In this document: in pieces, positions 19,860 to 29,289 of the stretch
How positions within the stretch are numbered: position 1 is the stretch's first letter
How the letters are laid out: every line of letters begins with the position of its first letter
Origin: Pseudobdellovibrionaceae bacterium
GTDB lineage: Bacteria; Bdellovibrionota; Bdellovibrionia; Bdellovibrionales; UBA1609
Assembly (NCBI GenBank): GCA_947444305.1
Contig: CANEZP010000003.1
Location: 310,001-374,000 of the forward strand
Direction: 5' to 3'
Length of the DNA stretch: 64,000 nt
The notes under the pieces: model-generated
Databases searched by the model: none
What the model saw: the letters and a program-made list of their open reading frames with translations, nothing else
Told to the model about the DNA's origin: nothing
Made by a program: the position numbers and the translations under genes

Positions 19860-20543
19860 ATGAAGAAGTTGTACGTTACATTGGCGCTCGCGTTTATAAC
19901 GGCACCGAGCGCGCACGCGGTTCGCACAACCGCCGTCATGCCGATCCAGATGAACACGGTCCACGGCGGCTCAAACGGCGGCGCGGCCTCCTACTGCGTA
20001 ACCGCGGATATGCAACAGCCCGTTGGTTCATTCACTCCCGCAAGCTCGTTCGCAAGCTCGGCCGGTATGCTGGCCAGCGGCACTCATTGGTACACGTTTA
20101 ACTTCCGCAACTTATCGGCGATTCAGCAGGACATAACCATCAGCGTGGAGCCGGGGTCGCAAATCAAGGCGAACTATTCGACGAATCAACCCGCGCCCGC
20201 AACCACGGGACCATCAACCGCGGTCTCCGGAATTAAAAAAATCAATATTGGTTTAGGGCCGAACGCGAGCAAGACTTTTAATATTCTTGTCGGCTGCAGT
20301 CAGTCGAGCTGCTGGATCGCGGGTGATGGCGGAACGTTGGCCGGAACGGTCGACAGTTCGCCGACCCACGATATGCAATGTTTATCCATCGTTTCGCAGA
20401 TGCAATTTAGCTTGAGCGTTGCGCAAGACCGCGGCGCGGTTATCGCTTCGATCGCGACGTCCGCGCACCGGCACTTTGGTTACGCGGACAAGTATCAACA
20501 GCCTCCGCCCTTTATTTTAGTCAACGGTGGCCGCCCCTTTTGA
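19860..20543 (+). CDS. Exported protein at the head of the minor-pilin operon
   Basis: The start at 19860 (MKKLYVTLALAF) follows GGGAGTGA at about 9 bp and begins directly with a signal peptide (ending SAHA); an ATG 15 bp upstream is less likely. The 227-residue product has two cysteine pairs (YCVTADMQ and VGCSQSSCW) and a beta-rich profile. No family was recognised. The stop TGA overlaps the TTG of the first prepilin gene (TTGA), so it appears to belong to the same assembly system and may be a periplasmic or pilus-tip partner. Confidence 0.7.
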   Translation: MKKLYVTLALAFITAPSAHAVRTTAVMPIQMNTVHGGSNGGAASYCVTADMQQPVGSFTPASSFASSAGMLASGTHWYTFNFRNLSAIQQDITISVEPGSQIKANYSTNQPAPATTGPSTAVSGIKKINIGLGPNASKTFNILVGCSQSSCWIAGDGGTLAGTVDSSPTHDMQCLSIVSQMQFSLSVAQDRGAVIASIATSAHRHFGYADKYQQPPPFILVNGGRPF

Positions 20544-21034
20544 ACCGTTCCGGGTTTTCCCTTATTGAAGTCCTAGTATCCGTCGCGGTTCTAGGACTCA
20601 TCATCACGTTGATCATGACCCTTACCGAATTTTCTCACAAAGAAGTCGCCAGCGATGAACGGCTCGGCGAGGGGATTCGCGCCGGGGTTTTCATCGCCAA
20701 TTCCTTGCGTGAGCTCGGCTTTCTTGAACTCGTTAAACGTTGCCAAGATGACGGCGTATTTCAGGTTGCACCCTCGACCGCTTCGAATTGCGTTAGCGGC
20801 ACACCCGCGCAGCTCACCGCCGCGGTTGCCGCACCCGCACCGGGCTTAATTCCTTTGAAAGTTAGGGTTAATTCGGCCGGCGAATCGGATCCCGACGGCC
20901 GGTATTGCGTCGAAGTTAAATCGTGCTCGCTCATGGCCCAAGGTCATCTTATTGCCGTGAACATAACGACCGCGTGGGTCGGTGTGAACAACATCATGCG
21001 GGTTACCAATCACCAGATCCGGGTTCTGCGATGA
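20540..21034 (+). CDS. Prepilin-like protein (PilV/GspI type)
   Basis: It begins with a short leader and a class III prepilin cleavage motif, MNRSG|FSLIEVLVS, with Glu at position +5 followed by a hydrophobic helix (about 6-28). The total length of 164 residues fits a minor pilin. The start is TTG, overlapping the upstream stop. The mature part has two cysteine pairs (KRCQDD...SNCVSG; YCVEVKSCS). Processing by PilD and assembly with type IV pili or a related machine are inferred from the family. Confidence 0.85.
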   Translation: MNRSGFSLIEVLVSVAVLGLIITLIMTLTEFSHKEVASDERLGEGIRAGVFIANSLRELGFLELVKRCQDDGVFQVAPSTASNCVSGTPAQLTAAVAAPAPGLIPLKVRVNSAGESDPDGRYCVEVKSCSLMAQGHLIAVNITTAWVGVNNIMRVTNHQIRVLR

Positions 21035-22179
21035 ATAAACAGGGCGGATTTACCATTATCGAAGGCTTAATCGCGGTAGGCATCGCCGCGATCGTGGTCA
21101 TGTTCGCACTAGTCGGCGCGAATGAATTCATCGGCGCCGAAGTCAAAATGCGTAAACGCGTGAGCGACCTGGAAGATTTATCGCTTATTAAATTAAAACT
21201 TGGGCTGGGCGTCGGCGGGGGCAACCTCCGTTTATTCTTTTGGACGGGCAACGGTCCCATGCCCGACGTAGGCACTTGCACCGGCTGCTCCACCTCGGCT
21301 TCGGATCGTTTAGTGGGCCGATTGATGATTCCATTTCCTAACAAATGCCGTGATCTCACGTCTACTTGTGATAACGGCGTCGCCCTCATGATCGGCATGC
21401 CTTCGGTAAACCGGACGGCCCCTTATGCCTTATGCATGATCGGTGGGAACAGAGTTCTAACGCTGGAAAACCGCCCGGCGGGCCCACTCATTGCGTTGGT
21501 GAGTCCTCCCAACGGAAGTCTGTTCATCGTGACCGGACCTACCCAACCATTCGGCTCCATAGCCGCGGTAGATGTCGCTTGTTTAGACGGTATTCGAAGG
21601 CAAAATAACGGAGTGCTTCCTCCCGGGCCTTACTTTTTCATTCCGGTGGAGCCTGCGATCGCTAATTTTGCGACCGGCGGATCTTGCGTCTGCAACGAAA
21701 ACCGGCAGAGCGCCGTGACCGAATTTCCGGTACGGATAACCAACGTGGATCTCTATTCAATCGGTCTTTCACCCGAGCCGGGTTCCACCGAGCTTCCGAC
21801 TTACAACTGGGGCATGACCAATTGTGTAGTGAACGGAACGGGTCCTAACATGCAGTTTAACTGCGACGGCTCACCGGATTTCGCGGTTCATGGCGTTCAG
21901 TACGTCGAGGTCGATCAACAGTACCGCGTAGTCAATTTGGCCGAACCGCAGATGTGGTATTCCCTTAACCCAAATCCAGACGCGAGATTTTGCGTCACCG
22001 GAGAATGCAAAAGCATGCCGGTGCCCACTTCCAACATGAAAGTGACTCTCGCGGGCGAAGGTTTCAATGCGCTTAACTTCAATCAGTTTTCATTAATTAA
22101 GCAGGATATATTGCGCAAGATGCGCTTCAAGGTGTTGCTAGAAAATGGGAAAGTCCAGTCGACCGAAGTTCAGTTCTGA
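21031..22179 (+). CDS. Prepilin-like protein (PilW type)
   Basis: The start at 21031 overlaps the preceding stop (ATGA). The protein begins MNKQGG|FTIIEGLIAVG, a prepilin leader with Glu5 after the cleavage site and a hydrophobic helix. At 382 residues it is large for a pilin, as PilW proteins are, and contains many cysteines (CTGCST, CRDLTSTC, CVCNEN). A 36-codon upstream extension of the frame lies within the previous gene and is unlikely. Part of the four-gene overlapping run. Confidence 0.85.
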   Translation: MNKQGGFTIIEGLIAVGIAAIVVMFALVGANEFIGAEVKMRKRVSDLEDLSLIKLKLGLGVGGGNLRLFFWTGNGPMPDVGTCTGCSTSASDRLVGRLMIPFPNKCRDLTSTCDNGVALMIGMPSVNRTAPYALCMIGGNRVLTLENRPAGPLIALVSPPNGSLFIVTGPTQPFGSIAAVDVACLDGIRRQNNGVLPPGPYFFIPVEPAIANFATGGSCVCNENRQSAVTEFPVRITNVDLYSIGLSPEPGSTELPTYNWGMTNCVVNGTGPNMQFNCDGSPDFAVHGVQYVEVDQQYRVVNLAEPQMWYSLNPNPDARFCVTGECKSMPVPTSNMKVTLAGEGFNALNFNQFSLIKQDILRKMRFKVLLENGKVQSTEVQF

Positions 22180-23509
22180 AAAGGGTGCGAGCCTTCTCGT
22201 CGTGCTCATGGTGGTGATGCTGATTTCTATCGGCAGCGCCGTCATGCTTTTTTTGCGTGAAGAGAGCATCAAAATGACCCTGATGGGTCAGCGTACGACG
22301 ACCACTTTGAGTCTCGCAAAATCCGGCGTCGATACTTTTCTCCTCGCTTGGAAAGCCATCGAAGCCGATTACTTCACACAGATGAGCGGCTGCGGTGTGG
22401 CCAACGGTTTGATTTCGGCGATGGCGATGGGTAACGGCTGCGTCGGACGGACCGTGACCGTCTTGCGGGCGGGCACCGTGGATTCGCTCGCCGGGACTGC
22501 CACGTACAATTACCGCGCCGGTTCTCCCGGGTGTACGATTAGCCCCGGGACTTCAAACTGTTCCACCTACAATCAAGTTTTTCTAGAGATGGGCGTCGCC
22601 CTTCCTTCGCAGACTTCAGAATTGGGCCGCTACCGCTTCGAGTTTTCTCTGCTGCACGTGTTACCGGGGAGCCACGTCGCCGAATTCAGGTTGACCCTCA
22701 CCGGCCCCGACGGATCGATCGCCCGGTACGATTTTGTTTTACAAGACGTTGCCCAATCCGTAGTTCACTTGGAAGGCTCGGGCCGTCTGACACTTGAAAA
22801 GGCCGATCCGTTTTCACTTTGCCCGGCGAGTGCGTGGGGTGACTTCAGGGTGTGGAACGTGGGCTTGCAAAACTGTGACAACTTCGACAACCCCGCCTCC
22901 GGTACAGGTTTGGCCTCGTACAAAGGCCGGTACTTCGGATTTAGACCGGAATCAGGCCAAGTGGTGGATCTTTTGGCCGCGGAGTCGGGCGGGGCCCCCA
23001 GTTCCTACATGGTCGCGCCGAATGGAACGGTCTCGGGGCTCGGTCAGGTCTTTGTGCGCTACCCGGATCCTACGGATCCGGTATTCACCCTCGCGAACGC
23101 CGATGATATCGCCTTAATAGATCAACAAATTTACTATGTGCGGGGAGGTCCCGGCGACGTAGATCTGCGCATGGTCAATTTTATTTCCGGTGCTTGGATC
23201 GACACGAAGCTTTGTGATCTAGGTGCATTAGGCTGGTCCCAATCCGTTGCGGGTTTGGCGAGCATGGCGTGGAACGATCCGATTCAACGTGAACCTGGAA
23301 ATCCGCTCTCGGATGCCATGCTGAATCGATCTTCGGTTTTCTTTTTGAAAACGGATGCCGGGGATTTAATCTCGGTGCGCATACAATCACCGGCGGCCGG
23401 CGTCTACAATTGCCAAGTCTATATGGATCCAAGCATGCAAGTTCCCGAGTACTCACGCACCCTCGGCTTTGAAGGCTCGAGCACGTTGGCGAAATACTTC
23501 ATTTACTAA
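22145..23509 (+). CDS. PilX/GspK-like membrane-anchored minor pilin protein
   Basis: A short basic leader is followed by KG|ASLLVVLMVVMLISIGSAVM, a prepilin-like helix in which the usual Glu5 is Val. This is seen in GspK/PilX-type proteins at the tip of the pseudopilus. The 454-residue product has a long C-terminal domain with scattered cysteines. It overlaps the PilW-type gene by 35 bp. It is the last gene of the operon and is followed by a strong bidirectional terminator. Confidence 0.75.
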   Translation: MGKSSRPKFSSEKGASLLVVLMVVMLISIGSAVMLFLREESIKMTLMGQRTTTTLSLAKSGVDTFLLAWKAIEADYFTQMSGCGVANGLISAMAMGNGCVGRTVTVLRAGTVDSLAGTATYNYRAGSPGCTISPGTSNCSTYNQVFLEMGVALPSQTSELGRYRFEFSLLHVLPGSHVAEFRLTLTGPDGSIARYDFVLQDVAQSVVHLEGSGRLTLEKADPFSLCPASAWGDFRVWNVGLQNCDNFDNPASGTGLASYKGRYFGFRPESGQVVDLLAAESGGAPSSYMVAPNGTVSGLGQVFVRYPDPTDPVFTLANADDIALIDQQIYYVRGGPGDVDLRMVNFISGAWIDTKLCDLGALGWSQSVAGLASMAWNDPIQREPGNPLSDAMLNRSSVFFLKTDAGDLISVRIQSPAAGVYNCQVYMDPSMQVPEYSRTLGFEGSSTLAKYFIY

Positions 23510-23516
23510 AACCAAA

Positions 23517-23544
23517 AAAAAGCCCGGTTCACACCAGGCTTTTT
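23517..23544. terminator. Bidirectional intrinsic terminator
   Basis: A 12-nt stem (23517-23528 with 23533-23544, one C-A mismatch) around a TCAC loop has an A tract on one side and a T tract on the other. It can therefore stop transcription from both the pilin operon and the convergent phaR gene. Confidence 0.9.
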
Positions 23545-23550
23545 GTGAAT

Positions 23551-24084
23551 CTAATTTCCGAGGCTGCGATTCGAGTTCGGCAGGTCGGGGAGGTCGTTGC
23601 TGTAACCGGCGGCGAGTTCTTTCGCGGCGGTTGCGGCGTTCGCGGCCGAAGCAACGCGCTCGTCCAACGATTTTTTCATGTCGTCGTAAGAAGCTTTGCC
23701 GTTGCCGTCCATCTTTTGGGCCGCTTCGAGTTGAGCTTGCGCTTGTTTCTCGGCGTAATCTTGCGGGAAGGCGCCCAACTTAGCGAGGTAGCTAGAAATG
23801 CTGCCGTTGCCGTTTTGGATGATTTCGCGAAGGGTGAAGAGGGGAGCGTACTGGGAAGCTTTTTTCTCGGATTCGAAGATAATTTGCGTGAGGGTCGCGG
23901 CGGTAATGTCGTTTTTGGTCTTATTGTCGATGACCATGACGTCCTCGCTGGAGCGGATCATCTTAGCGATGTCATCCAGGGTGACGTAGCAGCTTTGCTG
24001 CGTGTCGTAAAGTTTGCGGTTTTGATAACGTTTGATGATTTTAGTCTTCGCGTTGGGGCGATTGGTCATAATCTCTTGGTTCAA
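23551..24084 (-). CDS. phaR: PhaR-type polyhydroxyalkanoate synthesis regulator
   Basis: The N-terminal domain (about 15-75) is the PHB/PHA accumulation regulator DNA-binding domain: IKRYQNRKLYDT, then CYVTLDDIAKMI and a following PHB_acc-like region (about 75-115). The C-terminal Ala/Lys-rich helical part is variable. PhaR proteins repress phasin genes and bind PHA granules. TTG at 24084 is taken as the start because GGGAGG lies 6 bp upstream; ATG at codon 6 is the alternative. No PHA synthase is in the window. A tandem 11-bp repeat lies 43 bp upstream. Confidence 0.87.
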   Translation of the reverse strand: MNQEIMTNRPNAKTKIIKRYQNRKLYDTQQSCYVTLDDIAKMIRSSEDVMVIDNKTKNDITAATLTQIIFESEKKASQYAPLFTLREIIQNGNGSISSYLAKLGAFPQDYAEKQAQAQLEAAQKMDGNGKASYDDMKKSLDERVASAANAATAAKELAAGYSNDLPDLPNSNRSLGN

Positions 24085-24126
24085 GAAGGCCTCCCTCTAA
24101 TTGCCTGTGCTGCTGGATACCACTTT

Positions 24127-24148
24127 TAATATCGTGCTAATATCGTGC
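24127..24148. promoter_or_regulatory. Tandem 11-bp repeat, candidate PhaR operator
   Basis: TAATATCGTGC occurs twice head to tail (24127-24137 and 24138-24148), exactly one helical turn apart, 43-64 bp upstream of the phaR start. PhaR proteins often repress their own gene, so this is a reasonable operator; the sequence alone does not prove it. Confidence 0.45.
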
Positions 24149-24542
24149 GGCAGTTGTCCGGAAAATGACTCCGTTAGCTATAAACTTCGGGCTGACCGTA
24201 TTCCCGCCCGTCACACCTTGTCAAGCGTGCCATCCCGCATCTTTCAATAAATTCAAGAACTAAGACACGTTGTAGCATGCTCAATTTCTACTCATTTGAC
24301 ATCGTACAGCAAAAGTTTGGGTGAACGACCAACGGCCGGAATAATCCGGACTTTCAACCTGCACGACCAAGGTTGGTGAATGGTTAATCTAAGCTACCGA
24401 AAACACTCATGGACTGCGTAACACACGCTGTTTCGTCAGTTACCTAACTAGACCATTTTCCGCGCCGATTTCGTCAAGCTCCGAGACGAAAACTCCGATT
24501 TCACTACATAGAAATGCTGGCTCCGAAGCCGGAAAGGTCGCA
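24149..24542. other. Intergenic region between phaR and the TPR lipoprotein gene
   Basis: About 390 bp between divergent genes without a supported open reading frame. A TTGACA hexamer at 24296-24301 has no convincing -10 partner. No RNA gene or further repeat was recognised. It presumably carries the promoters of both flanking genes. Confidence 0.5.
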
Positions 24543-26345
24543 ATGAAATTAGTTCTTCTCACCCAACTTCTGATCCTGACGGGGACTCTGTGTGCCTGCT
24601 CAACGGTTGGGCAAAGTGGCGGTTCACTGAGAGATTCGGCTCTTTCCAACATGAATCCGGCACCGCGCAGTATCGCACCGAAGATGGACGACGCTTACTT
24701 GAACAGCCAAGCCGACTATCATTTCACGATGGGTGAGACGCTTTCGTACGAGGGTCAATCACCGCGCGCGATCGAAGAGTTTAAGCTCACTTTAGTTCAC
24801 GATCCGAAGTCGGTTCACGTGCGTATGCGTTTGGCCGCCGAGTATCACCGCATGGGTATGAACACCGAAGCGGTTGAGAATGCCGAAGCCGCGGTAGAGA
24901 TGGCGCAAGACAATATCGATGCGCGCATGTTGCTGGGTGGTCTCTATTCGGGACTAAAAACGTTCGAACCGGCGCGCGTGCAGTTCGAAGCCGTCCTCGC
25001 GAAACAACCGGGTCACCCCGAAGCCGCCATTTATTTGGGTGCATTGCTCGCGGAAGAGCGCCGCTACGACGAATCGATCAAGTACTTCGATTCACTGGCG
25101 CACAACAAAGCTTTCGGTGAACCCGAGCGCGCCTATTACTACATCGGGCGCGTTCGCTCCGAACAAGGTCAGCCCTACTTTGCGGAAGCCGAAAAAGCTT
25201 TCGGCAAGGCTTTGGCCGAGAAGCCCGAGTACCCCGAAGCCGCGACGGCCTTGGCCGCATTGCTGCGTGCCCAAGATAAAGGCGCGCAAATGGAAAAGCT
25301 TTTAAAGAGCTACCAAGAGAAGTTCGGCCCCGAGCGGGAAATGGCGCGAACGTTGAGCCACTATTATTTAGACAGAGAGCAGTTCGATAAAGCCCTGGAT
25401 CAATTGGAAGTGCTCGACGGTTTTGAGCGCGACAACTTAAACATCAAAATTCAAATCGCGTTGATTCTGATTGAGCAAAAACGTTACGAGCAAGCCGCCA
25501 TCCGTCTGGAAGACGTGCTTCAACAGGCGCCCGAATCGGATAAAGTACGGCGCTATCTCGGCGCGGTTTACGAAGAGATCGGTAAGCCGGATCTCGCAAT
25601 CATGAATTACAAGAAGATCCCGGCCGGTTCGACCTACTACGCCGAATCGATCGTGCACATCGCAAACTTGATGAAACAATCGGGCAATGTGGATAAAGCG
25701 GTGGACGTTGTGGAAAAGGCCATCAAAGAACAAGACGATGTGCCCGAACTTTACGCCTACTACGCAACCTTGCTCGACGAAACTCGTGCTTTCAAGAAAG
25801 CCGCGGCGATGTTGAACGTTGCTTGCGAGAAGTTTCCGTCGAATACGCAATTACGTTTCTTCTTGGGTACGATGCAAGATCGTTTAGGTAATCCGAAAGA
25901 AACGATCGCTCAGATGAACAAGGTGCTGGAGTTAGATAAAGATCATATCCAAGCGTTGAACTACTTGGCTTACACGTACGCCGAGCTGGGTGATAATTTG
26001 GAAATGGCTTCGGATCTCGCCCACCGCGCTTTAGTGTTGCAGCCCGAAGACGGCTATATATTAGATACGGTCGGCTGGATTCACTTTAAAAAAGGTGAGA
26101 TCGAAGCCGCGATCAAATATCTTGAAGCCGCGTATAAAGCGAAAACCGACGAGGCGATCATAGCCGAACACTTAGGCGATGCTTACTTGCGCTACCAGAT
26201 GTGGCAAAAAGCGCAGCGCATGTATCAGCGTGCCGCTTTGCTCGAGGGTGAAGGCTCACGCAAGTCGAGAATTTCGCAAAAGATTGCAAACATCGAAGCG
26301 CAAAACCAGCGTCCGACCCGGATGCCCGCGAGCGTTCCTAAATAG
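24543..26345 (+). CDS. TPR-repeat lipoprotein
   Basis: The lipoprotein signal ends in LCAC with lipidated Cys19. From about residue 50 to 580 the protein consists of tetratricopeptide repeats; the clearest units carry A-x-x-x-[FY]-x-x-x-L and E-A-x-x-x-Y/L patterns, for example EAAIYLGALLAEERRYDESI and HIQALNYLAYTYAELGD. At 600 residues it probably has 13-15 repeats. It is likely anchored to a periplasm-facing membrane leaflet as a scaffold. The LolB-like gene follows 38 bp later, so a link to lipoprotein sorting or envelope assembly is possible. Confidence 0.87.
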   Translation: MKLVLLTQLLILTGTLCACSTVGQSGGSLRDSALSNMNPAPRSIAPKMDDAYLNSQADYHFTMGETLSYEGQSPRAIEEFKLTLVHDPKSVHVRMRLAAEYHRMGMNTEAVENAEAAVEMAQDNIDARMLLGGLYSGLKTFEPARVQFEAVLAKQPGHPEAAIYLGALLAEERRYDESIKYFDSLAHNKAFGEPERAYYYIGRVRSEQGQPYFAEAEKAFGKALAEKPEYPEAATALAALLRAQDKGAQMEKLLKSYQEKFGPEREMARTLSHYYLDREQFDKALDQLEVLDGFERDNLNIKIQIALILIEQKRYEQAAIRLEDVLQQAPESDKVRRYLGAVYEEIGKPDLAIMNYKKIPAGSTYYAESIVHIANLMKQSGNVDKAVDVVEKAIKEQDDVPELYAYYATLLDETRAFKKAAAMLNVACEKFPSNTQLRFFLGTMQDRLGNPKETIAQMNKVLELDKDHIQALNYLAYTYAELGDNLEMASDLAHRALVLQPEDGYILDTVGWIHFKKGEIEAAIKYLEAAYKAKTDEAIIAEHLGDAYLRYQMWQKAQRMYQRAALLEGEGSRKSRISQKIANIEAQNQRPTRMPASVPK

Positions 26346-26383
26346 CCGGGGGCGGTTTGACCGCACCCACATTTCCGGATTAA

Positions 26384-27007
26384 ATGCAGGCCATGAAACA
26401 TACACTCTTCATGGCCATTTTTATTTTGCTCGTCTCGGGCTGCACATCGGCGCCTAAAAAACTCGATAACGTGAAAGAGGGCCACTGGAAAGCCAAGGCC
26501 TTAATCAAAGATCTCGAACAATCCCGCTCTTACATCGTTAACCTTAATCTGAATGCCGTTCGTGACGATCGCGCGCGAATGGATGTCGTTTCAACTTTAG
26601 GAACCGGAGTGGCGAGTTTAGTCGTCGATCCGCAAGAAGTTCGTTACGTTCTGTTCGATCAAAAGAAATTCTACGCCGGTGCGCCGACGGCCGATGCGAT
26701 GCGACCGATCCTAGCGATCCCGTTTAATCCCCGGTGGTTACATAATATTTTGTTCGATGAGGAGCTGACCGACAAAGGTTGGTCCTGCACACGCGACGGT
26801 GAATTCCTTAGCGAGTGCAAAGACAGCGTGAACAATTTGAAGGTCAGTTGGTCTGCACGCCAGGGTGAAAAGAAAACGGTGCTGATCGAGCACGCCAAAG
26901 CCTCGGTACAGATCAACGTGCAGGCTTTCCAGCCCAAGGTCGAGGATAGAAAAAACTTATTCGTGTTAGAAGCCCCGAACGGGTACCAGAAACTCCGCGT
27001 TCGCTAA
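26384..27007 (+). CDS. LolB-like outer-membrane lipoprotein
   Basis: It has a lipoprotein signal with lipobox VSGC (Cys20 from Met1; Cys17 if Met4 at 26393 is used). The mature part (about 30-205) has the half-barrel pattern of LolB/DUF4292 proteins: an initial GHWKAKALIKDLEQSRSY strand pair, RARMDVVSTLGTGVASLVVD, and later a YVLFDQKKFYAGAP-like block. LolB receives lipoproteins from LolA and inserts them into the outer membrane. The assignment rests on pattern and size and is moderate. It follows the TPR lipoprotein gene. Confidence 0.68.
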   Translation: MQAMKHTLFMAIFILLVSGCTSAPKKLDNVKEGHWKAKALIKDLEQSRSYIVNLNLNAVRDDRARMDVVSTLGTGVASLVVDPQEVRYVLFDQKKFYAGAPTADAMRPILAIPFNPRWLHNILFDEELTDKGWSCTRDGEFLSECKDSVNNLKVSWSARQGEKKTVLIEHAKASVQINVQAFQPKVEDRKNLFVLEAPNGYQKLRVR

Positions 27008-27090
27008 CCCGAAACGGTCCGTGTTTAGGACCAATAGGTAACTCCTCCGGTGTATCAGTTTGGGAAGCGTAACCGCGACCTGGACCCCCA

Positions 27091-27120
27091 TTGCGAAATC
27101 TATGATTTTCGTAGGATAAT
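27091..27120 (+). promoter_or_regulatory. Candidate promoter of the prkA operon
   Basis: TTGCGA (27091-27096), an 18-bp spacer and GATAAT (27115-27120) stand 84 bp before the prkA start. The leader ends in AAGGAG 8 bp before the ATG. The -10 box matches consensus at five of six positions. Confidence 0.45.
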
Positions 27121-27204
27121 TTAGTCAGCTCTTAACTGGGTCGGCCTTTTGGCGAGTCTCAGTTACGGGGGACATCCCTATGAAAATACGAAGGAGATTT
27201 CTCG

Positions 27205-29289
27205 ATGGCTACGGATTCAGGCCGCAACTTCACCGACCTTATCGGCTCTCTACAAAAAGCCACGCGCTACGCGGATCTGAGCTGGTCCGGAAGCTTCAAT
27301 GACTACCTCAATCTCGTTCGTGAAAATCCGAAGATAACCCGCAACGCCTTTCAACGCATGTACGACATGGTGATGGCTTCGGGAACTTCCGAGTACGTCG
27401 ACGTTAAGAAGCAGATCGTGCATTACAAGTTCTTCGATGACGAAGTGAACGACGGCAAAGACGCGGTCTACGGTGCCGACATACCGCTGATGAAACTGGT
27501 GAACGTCTTGCGCTCGGCCGCTCTAGGTTACGGCACCGAGAAACGCGTGATCTTGCTGCACGGCCCGGTGGGTTCGGCCAAGTCGACGATCTGCCGCCAA
27601 TTGAAGGCCGGCGTTGAGCGCTATTCGAAGACCGACGAAGGCGCGATGTACACCTTCGAATGGGTTGACGAAAGCGGGCAGCACGAAGACATCTTCGGCA
27701 AAGGCTGCCGCGTCTTCCCCAGCCCGATGCACGAAGAACCTCTGCTCGTCATCCCGGTCGAGATGCGCCAGGCGGTCTTCGACGAAATCAATCGCGGTGC
27801 TAAAGGTGATTTCCGCGTGCACGTGTCGGGCGAGATGTGCCCGCCCTCACGCTGGATATTTAAGTCGTTAATGGAGCGCTACCACGGCGACATCACCAAA
27901 GTTTTGAATCACGTTCGCGTGAAGCGCTTGGTGTTGTCCGAAGCCGACCGCGTCGGTATCGGAACCTTCCAGCCGAAAGACGAAAAGAACCAAGATTCGA
28001 CCGAGCTGACGGGCGATTTGAATTACCGCAAGATCGCCGAATACGGTTCGGATTCGGATCCACGCGCGTTTAACTTCGACGGTGAATTCAACGTCGCGAA
28101 CCGCGGCATGATCGAATTCGTCGAGGTGTTGAAGCTCGACGTCGCGTTCTTGTACGATTTGCTGGGCGCCAGCCAAGAACACAGAATCAAGCCGAAGAAA
28201 TTCGCGCAGACGCACATCGATGAAGTGATCATCGGACACACGAACGAACCCGAGTACCGTAAGCTCCAAGACAACGAGTTTATGGAAGCCTTGCGCGATC
28301 GTACGGTAAAGATCGACATCCCTTACATCACCAAGCTGCGTGACGAAGTGAAGATCTACAAAAAAGACTTCAACTCGCGTGTCATGCGCGGGGTTAGCAT
28401 CGCGCCGCACACGATTGAAATGGCCGCGATGTGGGCGATTCTTACTCGTTTGGAAAAGCCGAAGAAGGCGAACCTCACGCGCATCCAAAAGATGAAGTTG
28501 TACGACGGCAAATCTTTGCCCAACTACACCGAAGACAACATCAAGGAATTGCGCAAAGAAACCAAGCGCGAAGGTCTCGAAGGGATCTCGCCCCGTTACA
28601 TCCAAGATAAATTGTCGAACGCGATCGTCATGGCCCAGCAGATGAACAAAGGTTCCGTAAACCCGTTCATGGTCTTGAACGAACTCGACGCCGGCCTCAA
28701 GCATCACTCTTTGTTGCAAAACGAAGAACTGAAACAGGATTACCGCGAACTCTTAAGCATCGTGAAGCAAGAGTACGAAGAAACGATCAAAGCCGAAGTT
28801 CAACGCGCCATCTCGGCCGACGAATCGGCGTTACACCGTTTGTGCGGTAACTACATCGATAACGTAAAGGCTTACACGCAGAAAGAGCGCGTCCGTAATC
28901 CTTTTACCGGTATGGATGAAGAAGCCGATGAGCGCCTGATGCGTTCGATCGAAGAGAAAATCGAGATTCCCGATTCACGTAAAGATGATTTCCGCCGCGA
29001 GATTATGAATTACATCGGGGCATTGTCGTTAGACGGCCGCAAGTTCGATTACAAAACGAACGATCGATTGCACAAAGCGCTCGAGCTCAAACTTTTTGAA
29101 GACCAAAAAGATTCCATCAAGCTAACGAGCTTGGTCTCTTCGGTCGTCGACAAAGACACGCAAGAGAAGATCGACATCGTGAAGACCCGTTTGATTAAAG
29201 AATTCGGCTACGACGAAATCTCGGCGACGGATGTCTTGCACTATGTGGCCAGCATCTTCGCCCGGGGAGACGTGAAAGATAAAAAATAA
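27205..29289 (+). CDS. prkA: PrkA-family serine protein kinase
   Basis: A homologue of Bacillus PrkA and E. coli YeaG, active in stationary phase, nutrient stress or sporulation. The N-terminal AAA-type domain has a Walker A motif GPVGSAKST (120-128), and a conserved block [16 protein letters not shown] surrounds it; the PrkA C-terminal kinase domain covers roughly 430-690. At 694 residues it is slightly longer than YeaG. It is followed by yeaH with a one-base overlap (TAATGG) and then spoVR, the conserved yeaG-yeaH-ycgB set. AAGGAG precedes the ATG. Confidence 0.95.
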   Translation: MATDSGRNFTDLIGSLQKATRYADLSWSGSFNDYLNLVRENPKITRNAFQRMYDMVMASGTSEYVDVKKQIVHYKFFDDEVNDGKDAVYGADIPLMKLVNVLRSAALGYGTEKRVILLHGPVGSAKSTICRQLKAGVERYSKTDEGAMYTFEWVDESGQHEDIFGKGCRVFPSPMHEEPLLVIPVEMRQAVFDEINRGAKGDFRVHVSGEMCPPSRWIFKSLMERYHGDITKVLNHVRVKRLVLSEADRVGIGTFQPKDEKNQDSTELTGDLNYRKIAEYGSDSDPRAFNFDGEFNVANRGMIEFVEVLKLDVAFLYDLLGASQEHRIKPKKFAQTHIDEVIIGHTNEPEYRKLQDNEFMEALRDRTVKIDIPYITKLRDEVKIYKKDFNSRVMRGVSIAPHTIEMAAMWAILTRLEKPKKANLTRIQKMKLYDGKSLPNYTEDNIKELRKETKREGLEGISPRYIQDKLSNAIVMAQQMNKGSVNPFMVLNELDAGLKHHSLLQNEELKQDYRELLSIVKQEYEETIKAEVQRAISADESALHRLCGNYIDNVKAYTQKERVRNPFTGMDEEADERLMRSIEEKIEIPDSRKDDFRREIMNYIGALSLDGRKFDYKTNDRLHKALELKLFEDQKDSIKLTSLVSSVVDKDTQEKIDIVKTRLIKEFGYDEISATDVLHYVASIFARGDVKDKK

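Noticed and set aside
24296-24301. Perfect TTGACA -35 hexamer in the phaR-TPR spacer
   Set aside because: No acceptable -10 box at 16-18 bp downstream.
27868-28719. 283-aa minus-strand frame inside prkA
   Set aside because: Antisense shadow of a well-conserved gene, with no recognisable motif.
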